Shown here piece by piece: positions 25,563 through 37,757 of a stretch of 64,000 nt of DNA (the stretch's first letter is position 1; the number at the start of each line of letters is the position of its first letter). The notes under the pieces are model-generated. The model worked only from the letters and a program-made list of their open reading frames with translations, was not told the origin of the DNA and ran no database searches. The stretch is from Syngnathus acus (taxonomy: Eukaryota; Chordata; Actinopteri; Syngnathiformes; Syngnathidae), in the NCBI RefSeq assembly GCF_901709675.1, contig NC_051092.1:9070491-9134490 (forward strand). Reading direction: 5' to 3'. Position numbers and translations under genes: made by a program.

Positions 25563-27863
25563 TCAGGCGTAGAAGTAGCGGAGGAAAACATGTGAGAGGA
25601 GCACCAAACAGACGATCACACAGTGCCGACTCATCCATGACACACTGTTGTCTGCTGCCCTCTGCTGAGCGAGCTGGCGACTCAGAGCGGCCAGGTTCCT
25701 GCAAAGACAGGCAAGGTGTGCTTTTAATGAAAATAAACACAGACAGCCAAAGAAACACTAATGAAATTGCTCAGGGAACAACAAACTCTTTCCACTTGCA
25801 AATCCTTACGTACGTGTGTGTGCGTGTGCGTGTGTGTGCATGGTCAACACCCATTTTTTCCGACTCCTCGCATGCAAACGAAAGGAAAATGATTTCCATT
25901 TTATCGAGCGGAAGCATAATACATAGTAATTATTGTGACAGGCCTTGAGGATACTCAGTGAAAACCTTATGCGAGTGGTGTTAATCATGAGTACACCACA
26001 AACTATAAAAATGATTCGCACAAACATGCCATGTTTTCCTCATGGTGTGATGTTCAAATCAGTATGTGTACCCCTCTAATAAAATAGCAAAAACATTGCT
26101 GTTGTGAGTTGTATCACCTCTGAATATCTTGCTGTGTCTTCTGTATGGAAGTGATGGAGGTCTGGAGGAGAGCCATGTCCTTACTGCAGCGTGCACAGTG
26201 ATTTGAGAACTCTGATGGTTTCAAATATTAAACAATAGTCAATGACAACATCTAACAATACCGCAACAAAATCTTATAAAATACTAAGCAAGAAACAAAC
26301 TTAATGACCATAGACATTGGCTGACTTCAACACTACTCAACCTATCAGATTAGTTGAGAATTATTTCATTGGTCACAATGAATTGAAGAACATTGATGAA
26401 AATTGGTCTTTGTGATAGGGAAAAAAATTATATAAATGAAAATTATCAACACCAAAATCTAATCGGGACAGATTACGTTGTTCTCCTACTCACAAAAACT
26501 TCCGGATAGCAACATAACCTGAAGTTGTACTTCAAAGTTATAAAGTGCAGTAATCCATCGCTAATGCAGTCGCAGAGTCTTCATTACAGTAAATGATTGC
26601 AATAACATAAAACAATGAAATGAAAAAACTGCGAGTACGTCAGTATTTGAATGTGCCTTTTTGTTTTGTGTGACGAATACTACTGCTCAAACTAGTTCAG
26701 AACCTTGAAACGTCGTAGGTCGTACCATCATAAACCGAGGAATGCCTGTAATTCGAAATAAGACTAAACAGGTATATGTTCCATAAAATATTGTTCACAG
26801 TGACAATAATAATTAGGTTAAAAAAAAAAAATCAAAACAGCATCTTTAAAGCGCTGACTTGACATTAGACCACACGTGCACATGCACATTGTTTCTCTAT
26901 TTCTCACCTAAGTGATTGTGTGCTCTTTACTTGACAGCCAGATTTAGAGTTTGAATTCAGATCAATTATACATTTGTTTTTTATATATACAGTAATATAA
27001 ATGAATTGTGGAAGAGTGTCAAATGATCTAAAAATATTGTATCCACGTAACAAGTATCAAAATTTCCGCCTCGATTGCCGGGTCATGGCCATGGCAGCCT
27101 ATGGTGTGTTAGCGCCTCACCCTCATTATCAGAGGACTCGTGTGTCGGTTCTGGGGTGCTGCTGCTGCTCTCAGTGTTCTGGCTGCAGCTGGATGGCTGA
27201 CTGCTGGCTTTCCTGTGTGTCCCATTCACTTTAGCCTGAAAAAATAAGATTTTATAGCTCAGTTTCCATTAGCATTAGCTGGATACCGACCGCACAGTGT
27301 ACATGTAAAATTTGGCTACACAAGGTACTTAAATTGATAATGCAGCCAGTTGAGGTCACTATGACTTGTTGGTCTCTATCTTTAGGTCTCTAAAAATAAT
27401 ATTTACTCATTCAAAATCCTAATGAGCTTTAACAAATGTGTAAAGGTGGGCGACTAAGTAACCTTGCGTTGGCTGGGCCAGCTGTCACTGTAAGAGAGTC
27501 CATTGTGCTGTCTCTGCGTTTTCTCCAACGTTTGAATGACTCCATCTCTCTCAAACTGAACCAGACAACGCTCTGGCTCCCATGGCTCGGCTCTAAAGCA
27601 AACATTACGGGACTGGTCATTCAACAGGTCACTACAGGTGTGAACCTAAAAATGAAGAGACTGAAAGGTTTCAAAGTTCTTACTCCACATGCTTGTAGGT
27701 CCACTCTGAGGTCACTGGGTCCTGATAGAAAAGTCGTGGGGTCCAGGGTTTGTCTCCCCGCTCCCTGGACTCTTTGCGCTGAGCTTCTTCAAGCACAAAC
27801 TTTTCCTGTGTGGCTTGAACCTGGTCACGCTCTGTAATTGCTCGAGTCACGTGCTGCCACAGC
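25563..27863 (-). other. osbpl5: osbpl5 exons 17-21: ORD end, linker and tail anchor
   Basis: Exons: 27684-27863 (LWQHVTRAITERDQVQATQE, then PWTPRLFYQDPVTSEW), 27463-27592 (PWEPERCLVQFERDGVIQTL), 27121-27235 (Ser/Thr-rich, TESSSSTPEPTHESSDNE), 26118-26211 (CARCSKDMALLQTSITSIQK) and 25563-25698 (ends HCVIVCLVLLSHVFLRYFYA, then TGA). The last exon encodes one hydrophobic helix with only a few residues after it, the tail-anchor arrangement that places ORP5 and ORP8 in the ER membrane. The Ser-rich linker before the coiled segment matches the variable human linker only in character. Confidence 0.93.
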
Positions 27864-30800
27864 CTGTAAGTGAGGGAAACACAACTGAAAAACACATACT
27901 GAAGGACAATTCGGGACATGGATATAAATGTAACCTAACTGATGACCATAGATGAGGTAAAATAATAACTAATTTTAAGCCATTTAAACTAGATTGGCAA
28001 GATCTACATCGATAAAATTGTGAGGAAAAAGCCATTTTATCATTTTATTCTTCTACTGAAAGACCTGATTTACCTTTCAGACTCAAACTCTCCCTGCTGG
28101 TCAAAGAGGACAACACGTCTCTTGAGACGACTGCTGCGGACTTCTGGGCTCGGGTTCCACAAGGTTGCCTGCTGTCCGGAGCGCTTCTCATGAATAAAAA
28201 CCTCACCGTCCTAATTACAAAATGTCAAACCAATTGTCACGAAAGGCAGGAAATCAATAAATGATAAATAAGTAAAGAAACAAGAACACATTTTCAATTT
28301 ATATTAATACTTATAATTTAGTTTGTTAGGACACTGAACAACAATGATTTAATAATCATCATAGCCGCAATTTAATTTCACTCGGACGTCATGAGATTCT
28401 TGGGAGCAACTTGGTTGTACCATATGTAGGTGATCCCTGGTGCATTTTTGAAATAATGATATTTCAAAATCTGCAAATCAATGAATCATTGTCATACCCA
28501 AGGGTTCGGGGAAAAACACGTTTAAAAAAAAGAGAAAGGTTTTTGTACCCAATGTCCATCGACAGTGGCAGCGAGCTCATCCCCCACAAGGATCTTGCCA
28601 CTGATCTGATTCACGGAAGAGGCGCCTCCCAGGAACGGCTGCATGCAGCAAGCAAAATAACTGATGCAGACCATGAAGCTCTAATGAAACAGCGGATGTT
28701 GCCAATGTACCTTTAACTTGAACTCCAGCTCAGTGAAACACTTGTTTTTCTCACACTCAATGGTAACCTTTCCACCCAGCTCTAGTGTCATCGTCCCATA
28801 CAGGATACCTTTCGCGGACAGACATCCAGTGCATGTTAGAACTTCATCTCACAATGTGCAAGCTGAAAACCTACTTTTTCACAGGCAGTGTCATATTCTT
28901 CCCAACTTATGCAGCTCTAAATGTTGTATTAAGTGAAATAACTACGTGGAAGTGGACAGTTAGTTACCTTTGCAATGAGCGTAGGGCATTGTGATGACAT
29001 ACTCTTCCTCCCTGCTCAGAAAGAGCAGTCTCGCTTTGCCATCCAGGATAGCAGACAGAGAGTTACCTACACAACAGAGCAGAAGAGTACAAGTTAGTTA
29101 ATGTTACCATTTGCGCCTAACCTTCTTTTGAAGCAAAAATTCAGTCACTACAAAGTGTAAAAGAGGTTCAAATGTTACGGATTAAATGGAAAATAAATAA
29201 GATGAAATATAAATAAAATGACAATGTACTCAAATAAATGCAGTATCACAAGGAAAACAAATCATGTACTCAGACTATGTTTAATTTTGAACAACTGCTA
29301 ATTGCTATCAAAATGCATGAGGGAATAGTGTAAGAGAAAGTTGGTATTCTGCTTATGTTGGTCATGCATGATTATCAAGCATTGAAAAGAACACTGTGTA
29401 TACTAAATACCATAGAATTTGGACTTTGCCAAGATGCTTCCACTGATGGAAAACCCATCTTTCCTGTTGCAGACATAAAAGGCAGAAATGGGCGGATGGT
29501 GCGAAACCTGGAAAAAGAAACAAATTTGTGACACTGGCATTGTGAGCTGCAGAGTAAAAACGTGGCTGTCCAGACTCCAGTTTCAAACTTGTTACATTTG
29601 CGAAAGTGCATGCACGTGAATGTTGTTTGAATTTCAAGCGGTTTTGCAGAATTTCGCAACCTATTTGACTTCCTGTTTCCAGATTCAAGTGTACAAGTTT
29701 TGAGGTTTTCACCTGTTCAGCTATGTAGAAAGTGCAGCCTTCACTTTGGGGATGAGGCCAACAGCAGCGAAACATTTCCCCCAATATTGGATTGTAGGGC
29801 TTCTTCAGACCCTAGAGAAGATGCAATCAGGAAGGAATATTTCCATGAATTGACAAACACATCTGTAACTTATTTTACAACTGTGTTCTGAGGCAATTAT
29901 ACATTTAACTTAGGAGCATAAACATTATCATTAACTGTATTGGAATGTATGCGGCCACAATCGCAAACGATTTCCAAAAAATTAACAGGACCAATAGGTT
30001 GTAGGTGATAATATATTCCACAGACTGGTGTTATTCACAATAGTGTTATTAGATTAAAGTGAATTAAAATGCAAATGTCGTTTGAATTTCAAATATTAGT
30101 CGGTTTACTTTTAAACTTTCATGTAAAAAAATATTAGACCATCTTGTCATTTACAGTTTCTTATCCCAGATGCTGTAATTTAGGGTTGTCTTCTACTTAA
30201 GCCAATAGGGTGAAAAGAATTTAACCTGAAACATGTCTTACCTTAGGCTTCTTGTAAAAACCAGACAAGTACCATCTGACTACTTGCTTCATTCGGCCAT
30301 ATGCACTGTCCTCCTGTGCCGCTCTAAGGGAGTTAGTAATCATTAAATAGTGCGACAAGAGAGTATATCAGAAATCATGTTACAGGTATACAGCAATACT
30401 GACTGTGAGAGCAGGTCAGCGTGATAGTAGTAGTCTGATAGCTTGTCCAGGAAGGAGCGAGGCTCCAAGATGAATGTAGGCAGGACCACCTTTGAGAGGT
30501 CCATGCCCGGTCGCAGCTGCTTCAAAATACCCCAGATCATACCCTTGTTTTCCTCTGAAACAGTCTCAACTTGGGATGATTCCCCAGCCTGAGAAACACA
30601 AAACATACCTGGACATAAGTTCCTCAATCATAGCTGTAAGTTTGTCAACAGAATTGTAATGCAGACAAGAAGGGACACCTTGTGTACATGAGCTCTCACC
30701 TCAGCCATCTCTTCTGTGCCCTGCTCGACATAAATTGTACCCTGTGGCACGGGAGAAATCAGTTCATCTGATTGGTCCATGTCACTCTCCTCTGTCAACC

Positions 30801-33800
30801 TTCCTCCATTATCAATTGCAGAGGCGTCCCAGTCCTCGTGACCATCACGCTCTGACTTGTCAGAAAATCCGTCAGGGTCCATGTGGTGATTGCCCAGCAG
30901 CACAGACTCATTCAACCTTTTAGGAACAGAGTAACATCAAGATCAGTCACACTTTAACGACTCTTTAAACATTTTGCAGGCTACTTTTGGCCGCCTCACA
31001 CACGGACAGCTGTAAACAGCCCTGACAGCACTGACAAGGACCATTTTGAAAGCATAACTCTGGTCTGCTTTTCCACAGTATGGACAAATAATGCTGCTCC
31101 ATTTGAATCTGAGATTCCATGTAGCCAGGGAGGCTAAGCAGTGTGATCCACCTGTATTTGGAACACACTCATTCTGGACCCTTATTCAAATTCTTCTTAA
31201 ATAAAAATGAATCATTAAAAACTACGTTTTCCACAACACGGTGTATTTAAGTGTGTTTGTATTTTGTATTCCTTTACTATATTGGACTCATAGAGCCGCT
31301 AGATGTCACTGTTGGACATTCTTACACGTGTATAGGATTCAAAACATTTAAATTTTATTGATTTAAAAGACACCGATTAGTGTTACAATATAAATAGTAA
31401 TAGGTACTTGGAATATAACAATTATAGTCAAATCTTTGTAAGTGTCCAAAAAAGTAGGAGCAAATCCAAATGAAAAGCCAATTTACGGACTGTCATTGGA
31501 GGTCCGTGCATCTGCTGCGCCCCAGCCTTTTCACAAACTATGACCCCTTTCAAGACAAGAACACAAATACACATACCCAAATGAAATAAGTCGACTTGCA
31601 CTCTAGTCCAAGATTTATCAACAAAGAACGGGATTGATCACAAAAAGCAAGAAAACCATAATTGAGAAAACCAAACGACCAAGTTGAAGACCAGAAAAAT
31701 TGCATTCCAGAACAAAGTAAAATCTATAAATAATCAAATCTCAAACTCACCAACACTAAAATGTTCTGCACCATAGGCATCAAAGTGTTCCTTAAATCTA
31801 AAGCACTCATCGGCACAGTGACAATCTTCAGTTAGTTATTACCAGTAAATCCAGATGTAGTATATACGAGCAGTTGCCGTTCTAATTAGTGTACGATTGT
31901 CTTCGATTGTAAAAAAGCTTTTTTAAGTGCTACATACCTACAGTATGCGTTTGTTAACGTGTGCTGGATGATAATCTTTCTGAAAGGTACACAGCTCACA
32001 TTTTTCCTGACTTTCCTGCTTCTCAGTCATGTGACTCATTTGGCTTTTGTCATTGGCTGGAGGATGCTTGATGATTGTGTCATACAATGTGAAACCACAG
32101 AAAAAGGGGTGGAGAAGTGGCTATCTTGAGGGATTCAAACAGATAGAGTATAATGCAAGAAAAGCCAAAAATGCAAACCATTACAAAAAACATAATGGCA
32201 TGCAAATGGACCTTAAGCACAAAGCATGATGCAACTGCTGCAGAGTGTAAAACCTGGGCTATCTTTCAATTGGAATGGGCTACAGAGCAGCACCTGCCAA
32301 CATTTACTGAGCAAAATCACACATACGAAAACTCTCCTGGCACAAATTGGAGCAAAAGAAATCTTCAAGTCATCTTGTTGCAATTTACTCCAAAATTTAC
32401 TTGGTGTGCTATCTGGGCCTTGAAAGGTTTTGCAGCCATGGCAAAAGGTGGATACTGGTGCTCCTCAAAGAGTTTTTTGTTCTTTACATTTGAACGACCA
32501 ACACATACCTGATGAGCCACACCAATGTGCCACATAACCGCAGTTATGTATCACTTCCGTGTAGTATGCTGTAATATGAGTGAGTCATTACTTACTGCAA
32601 AAGCTCTGTGTCTGCTAGTGTGGTAGACTGCAGAAGATGGAGGAAGTGGGAAGACTCAGAGGTTGTGCTGATATCTCCTTCTTTTCCAGACTTGGCTGTT
32701 AGCTTGTAGAGGCTGGAGCAACTCAGAGCAAGCTCCAGTGCATCCATCCAGCATCGGCCTGAAGTGGCAAATAGGTTTAAAGAAGAGATTGTACAATACA
32801 TTGAAGAAATGCTCAAATGGGGGAATTTTTATCCTAAAATTTGAGACACTTCAAGTATTTTCCCTTTTTTTTTTTGTCAATACACTCAAAATGAATACAA
32901 ATGTGAATACAATTTACAGTGTGCGTCCCTAAAACCTTCACTCTGCTTCTAGTCTAAAAGAGATAATCTGAAGAAAAACATTGAGCTTTCACAGTGACAT
33001 CACATACTCACCATCAGACTCAGAGGATGCTCTGAAGATCAGGTAGTTGCTTGGTAAAGGCTGTGTGATGGAGCCTACATTCTCTCCTTTGGGACCCTAC
33101 ACATTCAGATCAAAGCGTGTGATACATCATGGACTGGAACACAGCAATTCTTCAAAAAATGTATTAGTTTTATTCTTATAATGAACATCTAATGAGGTTT
33201 TTTTCCCACAGTGTTTTATGTAGCTGAAAGGAGGGGGTTGAGCCAGCAAGGCCTATTTACAGTAACCATAGCCGTCAGCAATTGGTGGCTGATCGATCGG
33301 GGCACCCAGACTACAAACATGTCTGACCTTGACAGCCCAAATGGATTTGTCCAGTGGATGGTAAAGCTTGAAGCAGAACCCATCCTTCTTTGAGGGCCTC
33401 TCGATGAGCTTGCAGGAACTCAGCAGGACAGTGCCAACCCAGTGGTCAGTTTTAGGGGTCTTATAGACCAAAAGAACACCAGGTTTCAGGGCACACCACA
33501 GCTTGGTCCAACTCTTTAAAGAGCCACGGATCTGAAAAATAACAAAGGCAACGGAGTGACATTTTAATAATCACACCTCACCCTCAAAATGGTTAACACA
33601 TGACACTAGTAGAAAATAAACAGTGCAAAGCTTCAGCAACCTTACCTTTAGCCAGTCTGACATAATGACAACGCTCGGGTCTTTCAGAGCACTGAACAAT
33701 TCTTTGGCAGCCCGCTTCTTTTCTTGACGGTAATTCTGCTTTTGGACCTGTTGTAGAGGAAAATGAAAGCTAAATTATCTAAGCAATGCCCTTCGTACAT

Positions 33801-36040
33801 AAACTAAGTACAACTCTGGATGGATGCAGAATCCAATAAAACAATACAATTTATTCAGTGATTTGAAAAACGTTGGTAGAGTCAAATGAAGTTTTTTAGG
33901 GTGGAATTCATATTTATTATAACTAATACCCAAGAGAAATAAATTGGCATAAGATATTTTTGTGTTTTCTTTTTTTTTAATTATGAATGGAATGAGATAT
34001 GGAATGAGCCGATGATTATACTGAATGATGCATGTGCAAACCTTAAGAGACTCCTTCCGAGCAAGCTTTTCTGTTGGTGAGGGACAGTCCTTTTCCAGAC
34101 CATTAAACATCCTAGACTCAGACTGGAGGAAAGAAGGAAGAGAAGTAGCTTTTAATGATGGTCAAGCAGCAAACAATGCGGTCATGAGACAGGGAGACGA
34201 AGGCGAGTCATTTCTCTATATCCACACAAATCAGTCCCTTTAACCCCTTTCATGAAACTTCTGCAATATCCTCCCCTCCCTTAAAGTTACATGTCTCACC
34301 TTTGTGGGTCACAACACAGCCCCCCGAATTAAAGAAAGTGCATAAACAGTGTCAAGAGAAAAACAGTCAATGTGATGGAGAGTGGTTATAGCATCAGAAG
34401 CAGCTGCACTTAGCAGTAGGGGGATCAGGGTTCAGGTAGGGGTCAGGAGCTGGTGTCAGACCAAATACTGCAGAGGAAGGGTGCCCCTGACATATTCAGC
34501 AGCACCTCAATGGCCACAAAAAACAGGTCTGAGGCGGTCCACAGATATTTTTGTTTATCTCCAGTGGGGGTGCAGTGGGGTCCGATGGCTGGACGAAGCA
34601 AATATCGGAATGGGAACAAAATCACCACATCACAAGACGCAATGAAGTGGACCAAGGGGGGATGGCATCCGGATGGAATTCCCCTGGGACATGCAGTGGG
34701 TGGTCATAAAACAACCATAAAATATAAACTTTCACAGATGAGATCTGGAGGTCCTCCTTGGGGCAGAGCGGGGAACCAGCATGACCCACAGGAGACGGGT
34801 GGCCCAGTTGCTGTCCGTGAGGCTGGCCTGCAGAGCGGCTTTCATAGAATGATGAAATCATGTTTCCAGGTTGGTGGTACGCTGTAGTGAGGTGAATTTT
34901 CACCCTCAGAACCTTAGCACCTGCTGTGTTGTGCTCTGAATAGAACTGCGGGCCCCTGTCAGTTATAAGCTCAGCTGCCGTGCCAAAGGGGCAACCCAGG
35001 ATGCAATTATTAATGTCCAGGCCACCTCCGCTTTTAGGTCGTAGATGAGAGGGCAAAAACCTCTAGCCACCTGTCCAGTCTTGGTCCTGTCCAATGTCTG
35101 CCATGGTGACGTGATAAGTAAACAGTGCACCTTCACACAATCCAAATGTTTCTCTGGGCAATAGAAATGAAAACAACGGGGCTCTCTTTTTACATCACAA
35201 TATATTTAAGAGTCTTGACAAGGGAACGGCGAATATGAGTTTACAGTTGGTATGCAAATTGTTACAGTTGTTATTAATTGTTATGTTCAAGTGTGTCCAC
35301 TCAAGTTTTTTTTTTAGTTAACGTAAAGTTGTCATTTTGACAGTTGGGGGTTTCTGCCTGACAGCAACGATATGTATAAGACATCTATATGCCAGTCAAT
35401 TATGTACTGACCAATTCTTGTTGATATTTGCAACCAATTAAGACAAATGAGAGGGACAGGATGACTTGAAAACAAATTAAGACAGTGGAACAAATAACAC
35501 AGAAACACGAGGGGCAGCATGAGGTCTCAAAGGTCTAATTTGCCTGTGGTTCCCTCGAGGCCTTGACAAAAATACACTTTTTTCCAACCACAATAATGGC
35601 CTGCAAATGTACCCTAAACAATTGATCAGGTGGTATTAAAACAAAAAAAATGGTTTGGGAAACTCTTATGAAGTTGCCCAATCAAAATCTGTGTTCTTAC
35701 CTTGCTGCCTGGTGACTGGGCAGGACTAAGTTCATTAGTCATCAGGGAGATATCTTGCCTGTCTGTCTCACTGCCTGGTGGGAACCCACAACACACAGAC
35801 ACATGAACTGAGGGATTCCGTCATCTGACAGATTGTCAAAGCATGACCGGGCCACAAGTTTCTGATGAATAGCCGCTCAGGTCTTTTGATTGTGGCTAAC
35901 TTACCTGAGCTGAGGTTGTAGAGATCGTTGTCTCCTCCATAAGAAAGGTTTCGTGTGAGGATGCGGGGGTCAATTTTGGGTGGGGAAGAGGCATTTGGAG
36001 ACATCGACAACCTTCGGTGGTACAAACTCTCCTCCTTCAT
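25563..36040 (-). CDS. osbpl5: Oxysterol-binding protein-related protein 5 (ORP5)
   Basis: 21 coding exons whose lengths sum to 2604 bp: 867 residues plus stop, all junctions in phase. Human ORP5 is 879 aa. Order: Ser/Pro-rich N-terminus, PH domain (about residues 125-245), acidic linker, sterol/lipid-binding ORD (about 355-740) with KKPYNPILGE and the family signature EQVSHHPP at 475-482, then a C-terminal membrane anchor (about 849-866). Known family role: an ER-anchored protein at ER-plasma membrane contact sites that moves phosphatidylserine out in exchange for PI4P. The start ATG at 36038-36040 (MKEESLYHRRLSM) matches the human start MKEEAF. ORP8 is the close paralogue; synteny with phlda2 and the N-terminus favour ORP5. 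Transcribed toward phlda2. Confidence 0.97.
28074..32758 (-). other. osbpl5: osbpl5 exons 7-16: end of PH, linker and lipid-binding ORD
   Basis: Exons: 32596-32758 (end of PH, RCWMDALELALSCSSLYKL), 30700-30916 (acidic linker, FSDKSERDGHEDWD and IYVEQGTEEMAE), 30404-30588 (QLRPGMDLSKVVLPTFILEP), 30242-30323 (RWYLSGFYKKPK), 29713-29811 (KKPYNPILGEMFRCCW), 29411-29507 (VSHHPPISAFYVCNRKDG), 28968-29066 (LDGKARLLFL, MPYAHCKG), 28711-28808 (LYGTMTLELGGKVTIEC), 28549-28638 (SVNQISGKI) and 28074-28210 (LWNPSPEVRSSRLKRR). The EQVSHHPP signature is split by the intron between 29507 and 29713. Residues binding the PI4P headgroup in this family (HH of the signature and the KK before PYNP) are present. 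Confidence 0.93.
30943..31188 (-). other. Open frame in an osbpl5 intron, unidentified
   Basis: On the - strand a frame is open through about 80 codons ending at TGA 30943-30945. It contains a Cys-rich patch (SIICPYCGKADQ, then YSCPCVRRP). The flanking osbpl5 exons (32596-32758 and 30700-30916) join in phase without it, so it is not a constitutive osbpl5 exon. A chance frame or an inserted gene fragment is more likely than a real exon. Confidence 0.12.
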
Positions 36041-36058
36041 CCTAACAATCAGTTCACC
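33012..36058 (-). other. osbpl5: osbpl5 exons 1-6: N-terminus and most of the PH domain
   Basis: Coding exons in order: 35905-36058 (ATG at 36040, preceded by 18 bases of leader), 35701-35774, 34042-34122, 33646-33747, 33328-33531 and 33012-33096. Readings include DPRILTRNLSYGGDNDLY, MTNELSPAQSPGSK, KLARKESLK, QNYRQEKKRAAKEL, DPSVVIMSDWLK and, in the PH domain, SWTKLWCALKPGVLLVYK, IERPSKKDGFCFKL and GSITQPLPSNYLIFR. KR-rich residues ahead of the PH domain fit a membrane-phosphoinositide contact. The intron between 34123 and 35700 carries a decayed retroelement. Confidence 0.93.
34440..35150 (-). mobile_element. Decayed Ty3/Gypsy retrotransposon integrase fragment
   Basis: Inside an osbpl5 intron, - strand frames show the integrase core of a Gypsy-type element: TDRGPQF at about 34945-34965, HLTTAYHQPGN shortly after, and further down a KEDLQ block and PGEF. 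The signal crosses several reading frames with stops, and the Glu of the D,D-35-E triad is not in its expected place after the HQPGN block, so it cannot be active. No LTRs, reverse transcriptase or gag were found. Insertion orientation is the same as the host gene. Confidence 0.7.
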
Positions 36059-37695
36059 CTGTCTGAGGAAAGGGCAGATAAAAATGACAAAGTATAAATA
36101 GCATGTAGTTATCGCAATATTTTTTTTAAACAAGAACCAATTTTATTTGTGTCATAATGTCACACATACGGATCTATTAAACTCCCACCCTTTGTCGTTC
36201 CAACCGAAAAAAACATGACTGTACACTAACTTGTCATTCTCACACAGACACAATTGCTAGTGACAAGCTGATCACACTGCACATTGTCTGTGAATAAAGA
36301 CGGTTTGTGTTGCACCTCTTGATCTCTTCGCGCCCATAGCAAATGCTACTCCACCAAGCTTCCAATCAGCTGCAACAAAGCTGAGTCTCGAGACTCGCTA
36401 CACATTCACAAACATAGTGGCGTGGATCTAAAAAGACAACATTGACTTGTAGGATACATCTTGATGGCGAAAGGTGCTGTCAACTGGGAGATTCAAAACA
36501 AACAATGTACGCCACTCTAGCTGTTTAATCTATCATCTTCAGATTTTTCTGCAAGAATACTGACAAACTACTCAATATTTAAATAGGTTCAATTGTGAAT
36601 TATGAACTTATATGTACCTATAGGTACTTTGTACTAAATGACAAAAATCCTGCTTTTTTTCGTGGGCTTTTCCCTACGACAAAATGATTGTTACACATGT
36701 AAAGCCTACACCATGAGAGAAATTCCTTTTTTGCTCTGTGGGAGGATACGTGGTAATGTTCTATTCTGGGTCTTGCCAATAGTGAAGGTATATTTAAGGG
36801 ATTTGAATGAAGAGAATGCCTTCCAGCCAAAAGTGAACTGAAAAAGGGCCGCCATTGTTCTGTAGGACTGTGGCGACTCAAAACCATGCTGAATCTTTGC
36901 CATCTTTACCCTACTCTATTGGTATACCCTCTCCCCGAGGGTAAATGTGCTATGGTTCAGAAGGTTAGTGTCAGTATGGTCGACAATGACCCAGTTTAGA
37001 ATGGAAGGCTACAGAGTATGAGAACACAATCTTGTGTCAGGGGTAAACACGGAACTATGTTTGTTTGGTATTTTTTTAAGAAACTGTTAGTCCATTGTTG
37101 TGATGAAACTGTTGGTCAGATTGCATTATTCACACTCCAACAGTTATCCTAAATCAACTCGGATCTAGTCTTAAGGATTGGCTGCCCCCAAGAAATCATT
37201 AAAAAATGCCATATTCTTCATATAACAGTCAGACAACACTCAGCTGACTCCTGTACACTTGATAATAGTGACATAAATATAGACGGCGAACAGTGCAATT
37301 ATCTTTTCAGAAGTCACTAAAATATACTCTTCTAAAGATAGATGGCTGAAAAAGAAGCCGTACATAGTCATTACGCTTTCCAACCATATTCAAGATGAAT
37401 AAGTACTCTCCATCACAAACATTACCACTGGCATCAGCATTTATACAAAATGACAAAGTTTTAAATGCAAAAATAATAGAAATGTACTTGGAGTAAAACA
37501 TAAACACACTCATGAATGAGCATCCATCAAGAAATGCCTCGAAAACAAAGTCACCAGGCAAATAAGCAAGTCTAACATGAACAGAAAATAATAGTAATTT
37601 CAATAGAGGATAAATCATATTACTGCGAATTGATCTGATCTTAATTATTAAGGGGTGAAAGTAAGTGTGGCCAAGTAAGGGAGAGCTCAGCTTAC
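36059..37695. other. osbpl5: osbpl5 intron between 5' leader exons
   Basis: No coding potential recognised. AT-rich with short open frames that show no family resemblance. Confidence 0.5.
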
Positions 37696-37757
37696 CTTTC
37701 ACCTGAGTTGCAGTACACACCACATCCAGAGGCCTTTGTCAAAGCCACCTGTCTCAC
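37696..37757 (-). other. osbpl5: Probable non-coding 5' exon of osbpl5
   Basis: On the - strand CATCCCTACAG (ending at 37758) is a fair acceptor and GAAAG followed by GTAAGC at 37695 a strong donor, bounding 62 bp. Joined to the next exon it gives no long open frame, so it would be leader sequence. It may be alternative. Confidence 0.45.

Noticed and set aside
27436-27837. 133-residue + strand frame within osbpl5
   Set aside because: Opposite strand of two osbpl5 exons and their intron.
34453-34887. 144-residue + strand frame in an osbpl5 intron
   Set aside because: Antisense of the Gypsy integrase remnant.
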